Shown piece by piece: positions 27,054-35,853 of a stretch of DNA of 64,000 bases. The stretch is taken from positions 17,492 through 81,491 of the forward strand of contig DATLZU010000057.1 of assembly GCA_035573855.1 (NCBI GenBank). The letters run 5' to 3'. The translations under genes were made by a program, and so were the position numbers. The notes under the pieces were generated by a model. That model did not search any database. It was not told the origin of the DNA and was given only the letters and a program-made list of their open reading frames with translations. Source of the stretch: DATLZU01 sp035573855. Its GTDB lineage: Bacteria; Nitrospirota; Nitrospiria; Nitrospirales; Nitrospiraceae. Numbering within the stretch: position 1 is the stretch's first letter; every line of letters begins with the position of its first letter.

Positions 27054-27272
27054 CGTAAGGACAGTAGCCGGTAGCGAGCAGCCTGGTTCTCAGCTATTCG
27101 CTATTGGCTATTCGCTGTCTGCCGGTTCGTCGCGCCATTATCCGTGATCGCCCCCAGCGAGGCAAGCCGAGGATCGCCCGCCGGCCTGTGCGCGACTGAC
27201 TTGGTTGACCGCTTCCGGACCGTCGCCTATGATGGCGATAAGACATGCAGCTCGCAGCGCGGAAGGACTCTG

Positions 27273-28061
27273 ATGACCGACCGCTACGACGTCTCGCTGA
27301 ACACACCGGCCGGACAGGTCACGACGGCCATCGAAGTGCCGTCCGGCTTCGTGCCGATCACCGCCATCATGCCGGCGCTGCGCAAGTTGGGCGAACAGGC
27401 GCTCGCGCAAGAGGAGCGGCGGGTCACCGAGAGGGGACTCGCGATTTCGTGCCGGAAAGGTTGCGCCGCCTGCTGTCGCATGTTGGTGCCGGTTTCCGCG
27501 CCGGAGGCGTTCGCACTGCACGATAGGGTGCAGGCGCTGCCCGCCGAACGGCGCGACGCCCTCATGGCCAAGGCGGCGCAAGCCCGAGCCAAGCTGGAGC
27601 AAGCCGGCCTGCTCGCGCGCCTGACGAAGTTGGCGGAAACGGACCGCCCGTTGACGGACGAGGAGTTCGAGCCGATCAACCGCGCGTATTACGCGCTGCG
27701 CCTGCCCTGCCCGTTCTTGGAGGACGAACTCTGTACGATCTACGACGACCGGCCGGCGGCTTGCCGCGAGTTGTTGGTCACCACGCCGGCCGAGCTGTGC
27801 AACGACCTCGCCCACAATCCGGTGAAGCCAATCCCCGTCTCCGTCCGGGTCAGCACCGTGTTGGGATTCTTGTGGGCGGAGCTTACCGGCGGCGCCGCGC
27901 GACTGATTCCGCTTCCGCTGGCCCTGGACTGGGCGGCCCGCCATCAAGCCGAGAACCGCCGCACGTGGCGAGGCGCAGAATTGCTGGACAAGGCGCTCGA
28001 CAAGGTCTGGCGGTTTCTCAGCCAGGAATTTGAACGCAGGCGAAACGCCGACGAGCGATGA
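27273..28061 (+). CDS. YkgJ-family cysteine-cluster protein
   Basis: 262 residues. The YkgJ (CxxxCxxCC) metal-binding pattern is evident: SCRKGCAACCRMLVPVS, CPFLEDELCTIYDDRPAACREL. Such proteins are thought to bind zinc or an Fe-S cluster; function is not settled. ATG 27273 follows GGAAGGA. The C-terminal half is an unclassified helical region. Confidence 0.82.
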   Translation: MTDRYDVSLNTPAGQVTTAIEVPSGFVPITAIMPALRKLGEQALAQEERRVTERGLAISCRKGCAACCRMLVPVSAPEAFALHDRVQALPAERRDALMAKAAQARAKLEQAGLLARLTKLAETDRPLTDEEFEPINRAYYALRLPCPFLEDELCTIYDDRPAACRELLVTTPAELCNDLAHNPVKPIPVSVRVSTVLGFLWAELTGGAARLIPLPLALDWAARHQAENRRTWRGAELLDKALDKVWRFLSQEFERRRNADER

Positions 28062-28358
28062 CGTCCGCCCCAACCCTGAACACCGTCGGCCGGGCCGCGA
28101 CGTTGCCGACGCCGGCGCTCTTGCGCTATGATCAGCGGCCTTTGTGCGTGCCTCCGCCCTTCCTATCGCCCATTGCCGAGCGCCATGGCGATGGACAAGC
28201 AAGGGATCACAGAGCAACAGGTACGCGGGAGGCAACGGGAGAAATAGCGGCGGAGCTGAAACGGCTCGCTCAGGGTTGAGAGTTGCCCCTCTCGCTGACA
28301 ACTCCCGGCTCTTCGCTGCTTGCTATTCGCTCCCGACTATGAGCGCTTTTCGAGGCGC

Positions 28359-28985
28359 ATGACCATGGAGAAACCCGTCATTGTCTGTTTGGACCTGGAA
28401 GGCGTGCTCGTGCCGGAGATCTGGATCAATGTCGCGCTCAAGACCGGCATCGACGAACTGAAAGCGACAACGCGGGAGGTGCCGGACTACGACCAGCTCA
28501 TGAAGCAACGGCTGGCGATCTTGGACCGACACGCCCTGAAGCTGCCGGATATTCAAGCCGTCATCGCCGCAATGGGGCCGTTGGACGGCGCCACGGATTT
28601 TCTCGCCTGGCTGCGCGAGCGCTGCCAGGTCATCATCTTGTCTGATACCTTCTACGAGTTCGCGTGGCCGCTCATGCGGCAACTCGCCTATCCCACGCTG
28701 TTCTGCAACCGCCTGGAGGTGGATCAGACCGGCCGGATCGTCAACTACCACCTGCGCCTGCCGAACCAAAAGAAACACTCTGTGGCCGCGCTGAAACAAC
28801 TCAACTTCACGGTCCTCGCCGCCGGCGACGCCTACAACGACACGGCCATGCTAGGCGAAGCCGATGCCGGCATCTTCTTCCGCCCGCCCGACACGGTCGC
28901 CAAACAGTTCCCGCAATTCCCGGTGACGCAGACCTATGAAGAGCTGAAAGAGCACTTGCGGAAGGCCGGTGGGCTCCACCCATAG
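28359..28985 (+). CDS. thrH: bifunctional phosphoserine phosphatase/homoserine phosphotransferase ThrH
   Basis: 208 residues. The HAD-fold motifs match ThrH of pseudomonads closely: CLDLEGVLVPEIWINVA (nucleophile region), KATTREVPDYDQLMKQRL, ILSDTFYEFAWPLMRQL and AAGDAYNDTAMLGEA. It dephosphorylates phosphoserine and can transfer phosphate to homoserine, linking serine and threonine synthesis. The start is ATG 28359 or ATG 28365 (better spaced from GAGG). Confidence 0.93.
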   Translation: MTMEKPVIVCLDLEGVLVPEIWINVALKTGIDELKATTREVPDYDQLMKQRLAILDRHALKLPDIQAVIAAMGPLDGATDFLAWLRERCQVIILSDTFYEFAWPLMRQLAYPTLFCNRLEVDQTGRIVNYHLRLPNQKKHSVAALKQLNFTVLAAGDAYNDTAMLGEADAGIFFRPPDTVAKQFPQFPVTQTYEELKEHLRKAGGLHP

Positions 28986-29021
28986 CCCTCATCCTTAACT
29001 TAAAAAAGGGGTCGAACTTAA

Positions 29022-29084
29022 AAAAGGGGTCGGGAATCTTTTTCACATCAGCTTTCTGTATAAAAAAGACTCCCGACCCCTTTT
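29022..29084. repeat. REP palindrome pair between convergent thrH and recQ
   Basis: AAGGGGTCGGGAATCTTT (one base different from the consensus on the left) with the canonical complement on the right. It lies between convergent genes and probably terminates both. A partial copy precedes it at 29003-29014. Confidence 0.9.
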
Positions 29085-29097
29085 GATCAGTGGATAT

Positions 29098-30762
29098 TCA
29101 CGCTCCACTGAGCCCACACCTTGCCTCCTCTGGCGGCTCCTTTCCGTCCAACACCGCCGCCCCTTTGGCGGTGATCTCCAGCACCGGAAATTCGAGCCCC
29201 TCGACTCGGAGGCAACCCGACGCGATCAGGCGCTGGATCAGCCGGCTGATCGCTGGGCGCCGCCAACTTTGCAACCGGCCGAAACTCGACGTCGTGTGCA
29301 AACCGAGCCGGGTGACGGGCTTTGACAGGCTGCCGTGCAGAACCTCCGCGATCCGCGTGACGCCGAATCGCCCGTGCAGGCAGGCCACCGTGTGCAGCAC
29401 CGCCCTCACAGCGTCCTGCTCTTGCGGATCCGTCGCGCTCACGCCGAGCGGGGGCGCGAGACAGCGGTCGCACTGCCTGCACGGGCCGAGCGCCCGCTCA
29501 TCGACGTCACCGAAATAGTCCAGGAAGGCTAACTGGCGGCACGTCTCAGCCGAGGTATACGCGACCATCCGCCGCAACAGCTCGCGGAGCGTGTCGGCCT
29601 GCCCATTGCCGGATTGCTTGATGAAATACTCCTGGGTGCGGACATCGGGCCGATGAAACAGCAAGACGCAATTCGCCGGTCGGCCATCCCGTCCAGCCCG
29701 TCCGGCCTCCTGATAATAGGCCTCCAGGCTGCCGGGCATATCATAGTGCACGACCAGCCGCACATCCGGCTTGTCGATGCCCATGCCGAACGCATTGGTC
29801 GCCACCAGGACCGCAATCTGTCCGGTGAGGAATTGCTCGTGCACCTTGGCCCGCAGGTCATCGGCCAGACCGGCATGGTAGTAGCCCACGGAAACGGAGT
29901 GTGGGCAGAGGGATGAGGACTGAGTGCTGGATGCCCAGGCCTCAGCCGCAGTCTTCAGTCCTCGATACGTGGTCCTGAGGAATGTGGCGACTTCTTCGAC
30001 ATGCTTGCGGGTGGCGCAGTAGATGATCGCGCTGCCCTCGGTCACAGCGGCAAGTTCGCGCTCGACGGCCGCGAGCTTCTCCGCTGCGGTGGAGCAAGCC
30101 TGCACAGAGAATCGGAGATTAGGCCGCCGGAATCCCGTCACGACACGGAGCGGTTCGCGCAGAGCCAACTTCTCGGCGATGTCCGCCTGCACCATCGGCG
30201 TCGCGGTCGCCGTCAATGCCAGGCAGGGAGGCATCCGCAGCTCCCGCCGGAGTGCGCCGAGGCGGAGGTAGTCCGGTCGGAAATCATGGCCCCAGTGCGA
30301 GATGCAATGGGCCTCGTCCACCACGAAGAGCGACACCCAGGCGGACCGGAGCAGCCGCATAAACCACTCGTGCTGCACTCGCTCCGGGGCGACGTACAGC
30401 AACCGCAACCGGCCGAGCTTGAGATCCTGGATGACGCGATCCCGCTCCGGCTCCGACAGACCGGAGTGGAAGGCCGCCGCCCTGATACCCTTCGCGCGCA
30501 GCCCGTCCACCTGATCCTTCATCAGCGCGATGAGCGGTGAAATCACCAGCGTGAGGCCGGACTGGAGCGTCGCAGGGAGCTGAAAGCACAGCGACTTGCC
30601 CTGGCCCGTTGGCATCACGGCCAACACGTCGCGTCCGGCGAGCACCGCCTCGATCACCTCGCGCTGGCCGGGGCGGAAGTCCGTAAAGCCGAACAGCTGC
30701 CGGAGTTGCCGATCCAGATCAAGAGAAGATGACGACGGGAAGAGGTCAAGACAGTCGGACAT
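29098..30762 (-). CDS. recQ: RecQ-family ATP-dependent DNA helicase
   Basis: 554 residues. SF2 motifs in order: FGFTDFRPGQREVIEAV, Walker A MPTGQGKS, DEAH motif VVDEAHCISHWGHDFRP, TATATP, ATNAFGMGIDKPDVR and QEAGRAGRDG. These are followed by a zinc-binding part of RQC (CRQL … CRQCDRC) and a winged helix. It unwinds DNA 3'-5' in recombination and repair. Residues from about 29880 to 29960 (AEAWASSTQSSSLCPHS) interrupt the conserved order and look like an in-frame repeat insertion. The start MSDCLDLFP at 30762 lacks a strong ribosome site. Confidence 0.93.
   Translation of the reverse strand: MSDCLDLFPSSSSLDLDRQLRQLFGFTDFRPGQREVIEAVLAGRDVLAVMPTGQGKSLCFQLPATLQSGLTLVISPLIALMKDQVDGLRAKGIRAAAFHSGLSEPERDRVIQDLKLGRLRLLYVAPERVQHEWFMRLLRSAWVSLFVVDEAHCISHWGHDFRPDYLRLGALRRELRMPPCLALTATATPMVQADIAEKLALREPLRVVTGFRRPNLRFSVQACSTAAEKLAAVERELAAVTEGSAIIYCATRKHVEEVATFLRTTYRGLKTAAEAWASSTQSSSLCPHSVSVGYYHAGLADDLRAKVHEQFLTGQIAVLVATNAFGMGIDKPDVRLVVHYDMPGSLEAYYQEAGRAGRDGRPANCVLLFHRPDVRTQEYFIKQSGNGQADTLRELLRRMVAYTSAETCRQLAFLDYFGDVDERALGPCRQCDRCLAPPLGVSATDPQEQDAVRAVLHTVACLHGRFGVTRIAEVLHGSLSKPVTRLGLHTTSSFGRLQSWRRPAISRLIQRLIASGCLRVEGLEFPVLEITAKGAAVLDGKEPPEEARCGLSGA
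29880..29960. repeat. probable in-frame repeat insertion within recQ
   Basis: The DNA reads as short iterated words (GGATGAGGACTGAGTGCTGGATGCC, with CAGTCCTC and related words nearby). This is typical of the low-complexity dispersed repeats between genes here and unlike recQ codon usage. It separates TYRGLKTA and GYYHAGL, which are usually closely spaced. Confidence 0.5.
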
Positions 30763-30807
30763 GCCGGAGCACAGTATAAAGAAGCGCCATCCCTCCGGCA
30801 AGCCAAG

Positions 30808-30828
30808 AAAAGGGGTCGGGAGTCTTTT
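30808..30828. repeat. left REP flanking the RAYT gene
   Basis: A single arm, AAGGGGTCGGGAGTCTTT orientation, whose inverted partner lies at 31555-31575 beyond the transposase gene. The pair forms the REPtron ends. Confidence 0.95.
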
Positions 30829-30829
30829 C

Positions 30830-30858
30830 TTGACACACCCACGGCCGCGCCGTATAAG
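30830..30858 (+). promoter_or_regulatory. consensus sigma-70 promoter of the RAYT gene, leaderless
   Basis: TTGACA at 30830-30835, exactly 17 bases, TATAAG at 30853-30858. The ATG lies at 30866, seven bases beyond the -10 element, so the transcript would begin at or next to the start codon. The -35 box touches the REP element. Confidence 0.75.
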
Positions 30859-30865
30859 CAGCATC

Positions 30866-31537
30866 ATGCCTCGGCGTCCGCGTGTCGCAACCGGCGGGAT
30901 GGTCTATCATGTGCTCAATCGGCGGGTCGGCCGCCTGCCGCTGTTCGAGAAGCCCGCCGACTATACCGCCTTCGAGAAAATCCTCGAAGAAGCGTATGCG
31001 CAGACCCGCCTGCGCATTTTGGCCTATTGCCTGATGCCCAACCACTGGCATCTGCTGCTGTGGCCCCGGCAGGATGGGGAGCTGTCCGAAGTCCTTCAGT
31101 GGATCACGGTGACCCACACGCAGCGCTGGCACGCCCACCGCGGCACGGCGGGGATGGGGCCGGTGTATCAAGGACGGTTTAAGTCGTTTCCGGTGCAGAC
31201 CGACGAGCACTTTCTCACGGTGGCGCGCTACGTGGAGCGGAATCCGGTGCGGGCTCGGCTTGTGCGGCAGGCGGAAAACTGGCGTTGGTCGAGCCTGTGG
31301 CGGAGGCTGCAGGATGATCCGAAGCTGTCGCTGTGGTTGTCGGACTGGCCGGTGGAGCGACCGCGTAACTGGGTGGCCTGGGTGAATCAAGCGGAAACAG
31401 GGGCGGAATTGGAAGCGCTGCGGCAGTGTGTGCAGCGGGGACGGCCGTTCGGGAGCGAGAGTTGGGTCATGCGGACGGCCAAGCGTCTGGGGCTGGAGTC
31501 AACCTTGCGACCGCGCGGCCGGCCGAAAGGTTCCTGA
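30866..31537 (+). CDS. REP-associated tyrosine transposase (RAYT, Y1 family)
   Basis: 223 residues. Y1 motifs: YHVLNRR, CLMPNHWHLLLWP (HUH-type metal site), ITVTHTQRWHAHRG, VYQGRFKSFPVQTDEHFLTVARYVERNPVRARLV, then a basic C-terminus. RAYTs nick single-stranded REP palindromes and are thought to spread them. The gene is flanked by inverted REPs of the same family that occurs at least six more times in the window. Length and motifs are intact, so it is probably active. Confidence 0.93.
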   Translation: MPRRPRVATGGMVYHVLNRRVGRLPLFEKPADYTAFEKILEEAYAQTRLRILAYCLMPNHWHLLLWPRQDGELSEVLQWITVTHTQRWHAHRGTAGMGPVYQGRFKSFPVQTDEHFLTVARYVERNPVRARLVRQAENWRWSSLWRRLQDDPKLSLWLSDWPVERPRNWVAWVNQAETGAELEALRQCVQRGRPFGSESWVMRTAKRLGLESTLRPRGRPKGS

Positions 31538-31554
31538 GCGAACGAACTCGCCGG

Positions 31555-31575
31555 AAAAGACTCCCGACCCCTTTT
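31555..31575. repeat. right REP flanking the RAYT gene
   Basis: The complement-oriented REP arm directly after the transposase stop. It also separates the RAYT from the convergent porin gene. Confidence 0.95.
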
Positions 31576-31584
31576 CTTTTCTTC

Positions 31585-33279
31585 CTAGAAATTCATCCAG
31601 AGTTGGACGATGCCCCAGTCTTGATCCGAGTTGGTGCCGAGGTTCCGGCGGACGTAGTCGCCCACGAAGAAGTGCCCGTAGGTCGCGGTGAGCGCGACTT
31701 TGCCGTCGGCGAACATCCGCGTCCAGGCGAAATCGACTTCGTCGCCAACATGATTCACCGTGTTATTCGCCGCTGAGAACACGAGCGGGCCCTGCGCGCC
31801 GCGGTACCAGTTGTCCCGCGCGTTGGCCAGGTAGTGCCGCTGGCCCCAGAACTCCACATGATCGCGGGCGGTCGGCCGGGCCTGCAGATTGACCTGCGGT
31901 TGGATCGAATTCCGCCAGGCGGCGTTCAGCATATAGCCGGCGTGGATGTAGTTGGTGGGGAAAAAATTCTCGAAGGTGTTGGCGGTCTTGCACCGATAAC
32001 CCGCCGAGGCGGTCGGCGCGGCCAGTTGGTTCCCGGTGTTCGCCGCGACGGCGCAGTTGGCATTGCCGTCGCCGGAGGCGTAGTCAAACCCCACGGCGAA
32101 GCGAGGCTTCCACTTCCACTCGAACCACGTGTACCCCAGCCAGTTGCGGGTCGCCCAGGCGTTGATGGTCAGGTTCCGCTGATTGTCCATCCCGAGCCCG
32201 TCGGCCATGCGGCCGAATTGCCAGGCGGTCTCGTTGATGACATCCCAATTGCCCTTGCGCAGCTCGGTGCGCAGCCCCACCATGTGGCGCAGTTGCGAGG
32301 CATGCTTGGGGGTGCCGATGCCGAAGCCGCTGTTCGCCGACTCGTGCAGGTTGTTGCTGTAGAGCACGTAGAACGGCTCGAGAAGAAAGCCCGGCACGGC
32401 TTTGATCTGGTTGTAGAGGATGAACCAGTCGGCATCCAACGAGCCGTCCGGGCGGCCGTTGCCCGCGCCCACGACGTTGCCGTCCAGGCTGCCGACCGGA
32501 GCCGCCTGCGCCAGATCGGTCTCCGCGCTGCGGAACCAGCCGACATAGGTGTCCACGGCGCTCGTCGAATACTTGACCATGACCCCATCGTGCGAGTAGC
32601 CGGTATTGGCCCAGTCGAAGTGGCCGAAGAGGGAGTGATTGCCGAAGACGACGTATTGCCGGCCGACCTTCAGACTCAAGCCCTGCACGCCGCCCAGGTT
32701 TCGGATCAGCACATAACCGGCCCGAACGCCGAGGCGGCAGGCGCCCGGCGTCACGCTTGAGCAGTTGTGGTTCAATGGATCCCCCCCGTTGCCGGCATTC
32801 GCCGGATTGCCGTTCCCGCCCCACACGGCCGAGTCGATCACCTCAACATAAAAATTCACGTCCGGCGAGAGGTCATAGCCGATGCCCAGGCGCGCCCACT
32901 GCTGGACGTAGAAGTCGTTGGCGCCCTTACCGGCATTGGCGCGGTTGGCCGTACCGGCGGCGGGATTGAACGTGTTGCAGACGCCCCCAGCCGGCGCGCC
33001 GCCGCCGAAGCAGACGCCGTTCCGCCATTCGGGCCGCACGCGCAGATCGGCGCGCAGCCAGAAGTTCTTCAGGTCGAAATTCCGGCCGATGACCGGATCG
33101 TAGGGTTCATAGGATTCGAGCTGCGGGATGGCACGGGAGAGGGCGGGAAGATTGGTGATGCGTTCGCCGGGGGGCAGTTCAAAGCCGGCCGGCGCGGCGG
33201 CCGGCCGGAGCGCCAGCCCCAGCAGGATCAGCGGCAAGAAGAGGACGAGCCTTTTGACCACTCGGACGCCTTTCCTCAT
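31585..33279 (-). CDS. AlgE/alginate-export-like outer-membrane porin, copy 1
   Basis: 564 residues: signal peptide (FLPLILLGLALRPAAAPA), then a beta-barrel pattern of alternating polar and aromatic residues ending in the outer-membrane targeting phenylalanine (WGIVQLWMNF). It is a close paralogue of the gene at 34162 (shared GERITNLP, YDPVIGRNFD, KGANDFYVQQW and FGNHSLFGHFDWANTGYSHDG). The cargo is unknown. ATG 33279 is spaced 9 bases from AGGAG. In Nitrospira-type genomes such porins are numerous and abundant (general knowledge). Confidence 0.85.
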   Translation of the reverse strand: MRKGVRVVKRLVLFLPLILLGLALRPAAAPAGFELPPGERITNLPALSRAIPQLESYEPYDPVIGRNFDLKNFWLRADLRVRPEWRNGVCFGGGAPAGGVCNTFNPAAGTANRANAGKGANDFYVQQWARLGIGYDLSPDVNFYVEVIDSAVWGGNGNPANAGNGGDPLNHNCSSVTPGACRLGVRAGYVLIRNLGGVQGLSLKVGRQYVVFGNHSLFGHFDWANTGYSHDGVMVKYSTSAVDTYVGWFRSAETDLAQAAPVGSLDGNVVGAGNGRPDGSLDADWFILYNQIKAVPGFLLEPFYVLYSNNLHESANSGFGIGTPKHASQLRHMVGLRTELRKGNWDVINETAWQFGRMADGLGMDNQRNLTINAWATRNWLGYTWFEWKWKPRFAVGFDYASGDGNANCAVAANTGNQLAAPTASAGYRCKTANTFENFFPTNYIHAGYMLNAAWRNSIQPQVNLQARPTARDHVEFWGQRHYLANARDNWYRGAQGPLVFSAANNTVNHVGDEVDFAWTRMFADGKVALTATYGHFFVGDYVRRNLGTNSDQDWGIVQLWMNF

Positions 33280-33309
33280 TCGTACCATCTCCTATATCGA
33301 TTTCGTTGT

Positions 33310-33495
33310 TCGCCACCCCCACCCTTCCCTCCCCCATCAAGGGGGAGGGGTTATTTTCGTTGCCCCCTCCATCAAGCAAGGGGGAGGAGTTATTTTTGTA
33401 GGCCTCCTCCATCAAGGGGGAGGTTTTTCTCGGTCCTGCTCCGCATCACGGTTGCCCTCTCCCTCCCCAGCATTGGGGAGGGGGCAGGGAGGGGG
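33310..33495. repeat. array of GGGGGAGG-type hairpins upstream of porin 1
   Basis: Four successive short palindromes of the form CCTCCCCC-loop-GGGGGAGG (about 33327, 33363, 33404 and 33460), all in the leader side of the porin gene. The same family occurs before the second porin. Confidence 0.8.
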
Positions 33496-33498
33496 GCA

Positions 33499-33550
33499 CA
33501 AAAAAATCCCCGCTGAGCATCGGGCAGATCCCCAGCGGGGACGCTTTTTT
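33499..33550. terminator. bidirectional intrinsic terminator
   Basis: An A-run, then TCCCCGCTG … CAGCGGGGA, then a T-run. The stem is 9 bp and both strands are followed by a U-tract. It ends the small secreted-protein gene at 33631 before porin 1. Confidence 0.8.
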
Positions 33551-33630
33551 AGAACGGGGTCGCGGGATATCGGGGAAAGGAGTCCGGGGCATTCTCCCCG
33601 CGATCCTTCTACCCCTCTCTCCTTTTCCGA

Positions 33631-34038
33631 TTACGGGGCCACGTAGCTGCCGAACTTGGGTACCTTGTCGCAGACATCCGCCGGTTGTCCGCCGGCTTGC
33701 TTGCAGAGGTAGTACAGCGCGCCCTGCGCCGACAGCCGCGCTTCCTTGTGCAACGTGGCTTCCGCATAATCCACCGCCAAGTCCAACTGCGCCCTGGCCT
33801 GCGGATCGGTCGTCTTGTTGAGCGCCTCGCGGAGCAGGACGGCGGCTTTCTTGATCTGCGTAACATCAGATCCCCAACGCTTGTTCAGGTCCACAGTGGT
33901 CCGCTGCCCGAGGGCCGGCGGATCGGTCAATTCCATGATCGCCTGGTTGACCTCGGCGATCTGGGCCTGGGCACTCAACGGAATGCCCGCCAACGCCAGA
34001 GCGGCGACGCCCAGCGTGAGTCCCCTCAGTGTGTTCAT
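33631..34038 (-). CDS. secreted hypothetical protein (135 aa)
   Basis: Signal peptide MNTLRGLTLGVAALALAGIPLSAQA, then a helical domain with a cysteine pair near the C-terminus (YLCKQAGGQPADVCDKV). It is placed between the two porin paralogues, with a terminator after it. GGAG lies seven bases before ATG 34038. Family not recognised; a periplasmic partner of the porins is possible. Confidence 0.75.
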   Translation of the reverse strand: MNTLRGLTLGVAALALAGIPLSAQAQIAEVNQAIMELTDPPALGQRTTVDLNKRWGSDVTQIKKAAVLLREALNKTTDPQARAQLDLAVDYAEATLHKEARLSAQGALYYLCKQAGGQPADVCDKVPKFGSYVAP

Positions 34039-34059
34039 GGTTGGTCTCCTTCTTGTTAG

Positions 34060-34150
34060 GCTCACCCCCTCACCCTTCCCTCATCCCACTAGGGGAGAGG
34101 GCTGGGGAGCGGGGGTTCCCTTCACTCTTCCCTCCCCCCTACCAGGGGGA
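34060..34150. repeat. GGGGAGAGGG-type hairpins
   Basis: Two palindromes of the same family as 33310-33495 (CCCTCATCCCACTAGGGGAGAGGG-like, and one centred near 34130). They lie between the secreted-protein gene and the stop of porin 2. Confidence 0.75.
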
Positions 34151-34161
34151 AGGAGATCAGG

Positions 34162-35853
34162 CTAGAAGTTCATCCACAATTGCACGAAGCCCCAGCTCTG
34201 ATCCGACGGCGAGCCGGGCAGGTTGGCCGTCAGATAGCCGCCGGCGAATATGTGGCCGTAGGTCGCCTGGAAGGCCACCTTGCCGTCAGCGAACATCCGC
34301 GTCCAGGTGAAGTCGATTTCGTCGCCGATATGGGTCTTGGTGTTGTTCGCCTTGGAGAACACATAGCAGCCCTGCGCGGCCCGATACCAGCAGTCCTTCG
34401 AGCTGGCCAGGTTCATGTTCATGTACCAGATTTCGAAGTGATCGCGCGCCGTCGGCCGGAACTGGAAGTTGGCCTGGGGGGACAGCATGTTCTTCCAGGC
34501 GATCACGTCCGCATAGCCCATGTGGATGTGGTTCGTCGGGAAGAAGTTTTCGAAGGTATTGGAGGTCTTACATTGAGCCGTGGCCCCTGCTGTACAAGCA
34601 GCGGCCCGGCCGTCGCCGGAGGCATAGTCTAAGTTCACCGCCAGACGCGGCTTCATCTTGTTCTCATACCAGGTGTAACCTAACCAGTTCCGGGTCGCCC
34701 AAGCGTTGATCGTCAAGTTGCGCGAATTATCATTTCCCACACCATCAGCCTGCCGGCCGGTCTGCCAGGCGGTTTCGTTGATGAAGTCCCAGTTGCCCTT
34801 CCGCATTTCGATCCGGTTGCCGATCATGTGGCGGATCTGGTTGGAAAACTTGGGCGTCCCAAGGCCCTGAGCCGAGTTCAGTGACTCATGGAGTTGATTG
34901 ATGTACAGCACATAGTACGGCTCGATCAGGAACCCAGGCACGGTCTTGATCTGGTTATAGAAGATGAACATGTCGGCGTCGCCACCGCCATCAGGTCGCC
35001 CATTGCCGGCTGTTCCTGCAATGTTCCCAGCCAAGCTGCCGACCGGTGCTCCTTGGGCTATGTCGGTTTCCGCCTGCCGGAACCAGCCCAAGTAGGAGTC
35101 GAAGGCCTTGGTCTGGTAAGCGAACATGATGCCGTCGTGCGAATAGCCGGTATTGGCCCAGTCGAAGTGGCCGAAGAGCGAGTGGTTCCCGAAGATCACG
35201 TACTGTCGCCCTGCCTTCATACTGAGACCTTCGATGCCAGCGAAATTCCGGACAAGCACATAGGCAGCACGGACGCCCAAACGACAAGCACCGGTTACCT
35301 GGTTAGAGCAATTATGGTTCAGCGGGTCCCCACCATTGCCAGCATTTTTAGGGTCTCCGTTTCCCCCCCAGGTCGCCGCGTCGATGATTTCCATGTAAAA
35401 ATTCACATCTGGCGAGAGGTCGTAGCCGATGCCCAAGCGCACCCACTGCTGGACATAGAAGTCATTGGCGCCCTTGGTGATGCCGGCGCCGCCGTTCTGA
35501 AACGCCGGCGCGTTCGCCCGCGCGCCGACAATGGTGGTGCAGGCGCCGCCGACCGGCGGGCCACCGCCGAAGCAGACGCCGTTGCGGAACTCCGGCCGGA
35601 CGCGCAAGTCGGCGCGCATCCAGAGGTTTTTGATGTCGAAGTTCCGGCCAATGACCGGGTCGTAGACTTCGTAGGCTTCCTTTTGCGGCATGGCCCGCGG
35701 GATGTGCGGGAGGTTGGTGATGCGTTCGCCGGGGGGCAGTTCGTACCCGGCGAAGGCGGGAACGATGAAACCCTGGAGCCCGGCGGCCAGGATGGCCGCC
35801 CCTGCGGCGATCGCGTAGCGCAACCACCGCGTCCGTCCCTGGATGGTGCTCAT
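34162..35853 (-). CDS. AlgE/alginate-export-like outer-membrane porin, copy 2
   Basis: 563 residues, a paralogue of the protein at 31585 with the same barrel, the same YDPVIGRNFD entry and the same terminal LWMNF. The signal region is AIAAGAAILAAGLQGFIVPAFA. CAGGAGGA stands before ATG 35853. The two copies and the small secreted protein form a porin locus, probably from tandem duplication. The transported substrate is unknown. Confidence 0.85.
   Translation of the reverse strand: MSTIQGRTRWLRYAIAAGAAILAAGLQGFIVPAFAGYELPPGERITNLPHIPRAMPQKEAYEVYDPVIGRNFDIKNLWMRADLRVRPEFRNGVCFGGGPPVGGACTTIVGARANAPAFQNGGAGITKGANDFYVQQWVRLGIGYDLSPDVNFYMEIIDAATWGGNGDPKNAGNGGDPLNHNCSNQVTGACRLGVRAAYVLVRNFAGIEGLSMKAGRQYVIFGNHSLFGHFDWANTGYSHDGIMFAYQTKAFDSYLGWFRQAETDIAQGAPVGSLAGNIAGTAGNGRPDGGGDADMFIFYNQIKTVPGFLIEPYYVLYINQLHESLNSAQGLGTPKFSNQIRHMIGNRIEMRKGNWDFINETAWQTGRQADGVGNDNSRNLTINAWATRNWLGYTWYENKMKPRLAVNLDYASGDGRAAACTAGATAQCKTSNTFENFFPTNHIHMGYADVIAWKNMLSPQANFQFRPTARDHFEIWYMNMNLASSKDCWYRAAQGCYVFSKANNTKTHIGDEIDFTWTRMFADGKVAFQATYGHIFAGGYLTANLPGSPSDQSWGFVQLWMNF

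Noticed and set aside
28058..28279. 73-residue open frame between the YkgJ gene and thrH
   Set aside because: It has low-complexity composition and no ribosome site, and overlaps dispersed repeat sequence at its end.
33310..33495. CRISPR-like array
   Set aside because: The units are short palindromes of differing length and spacing, with no constant repeat and spacer sizes.
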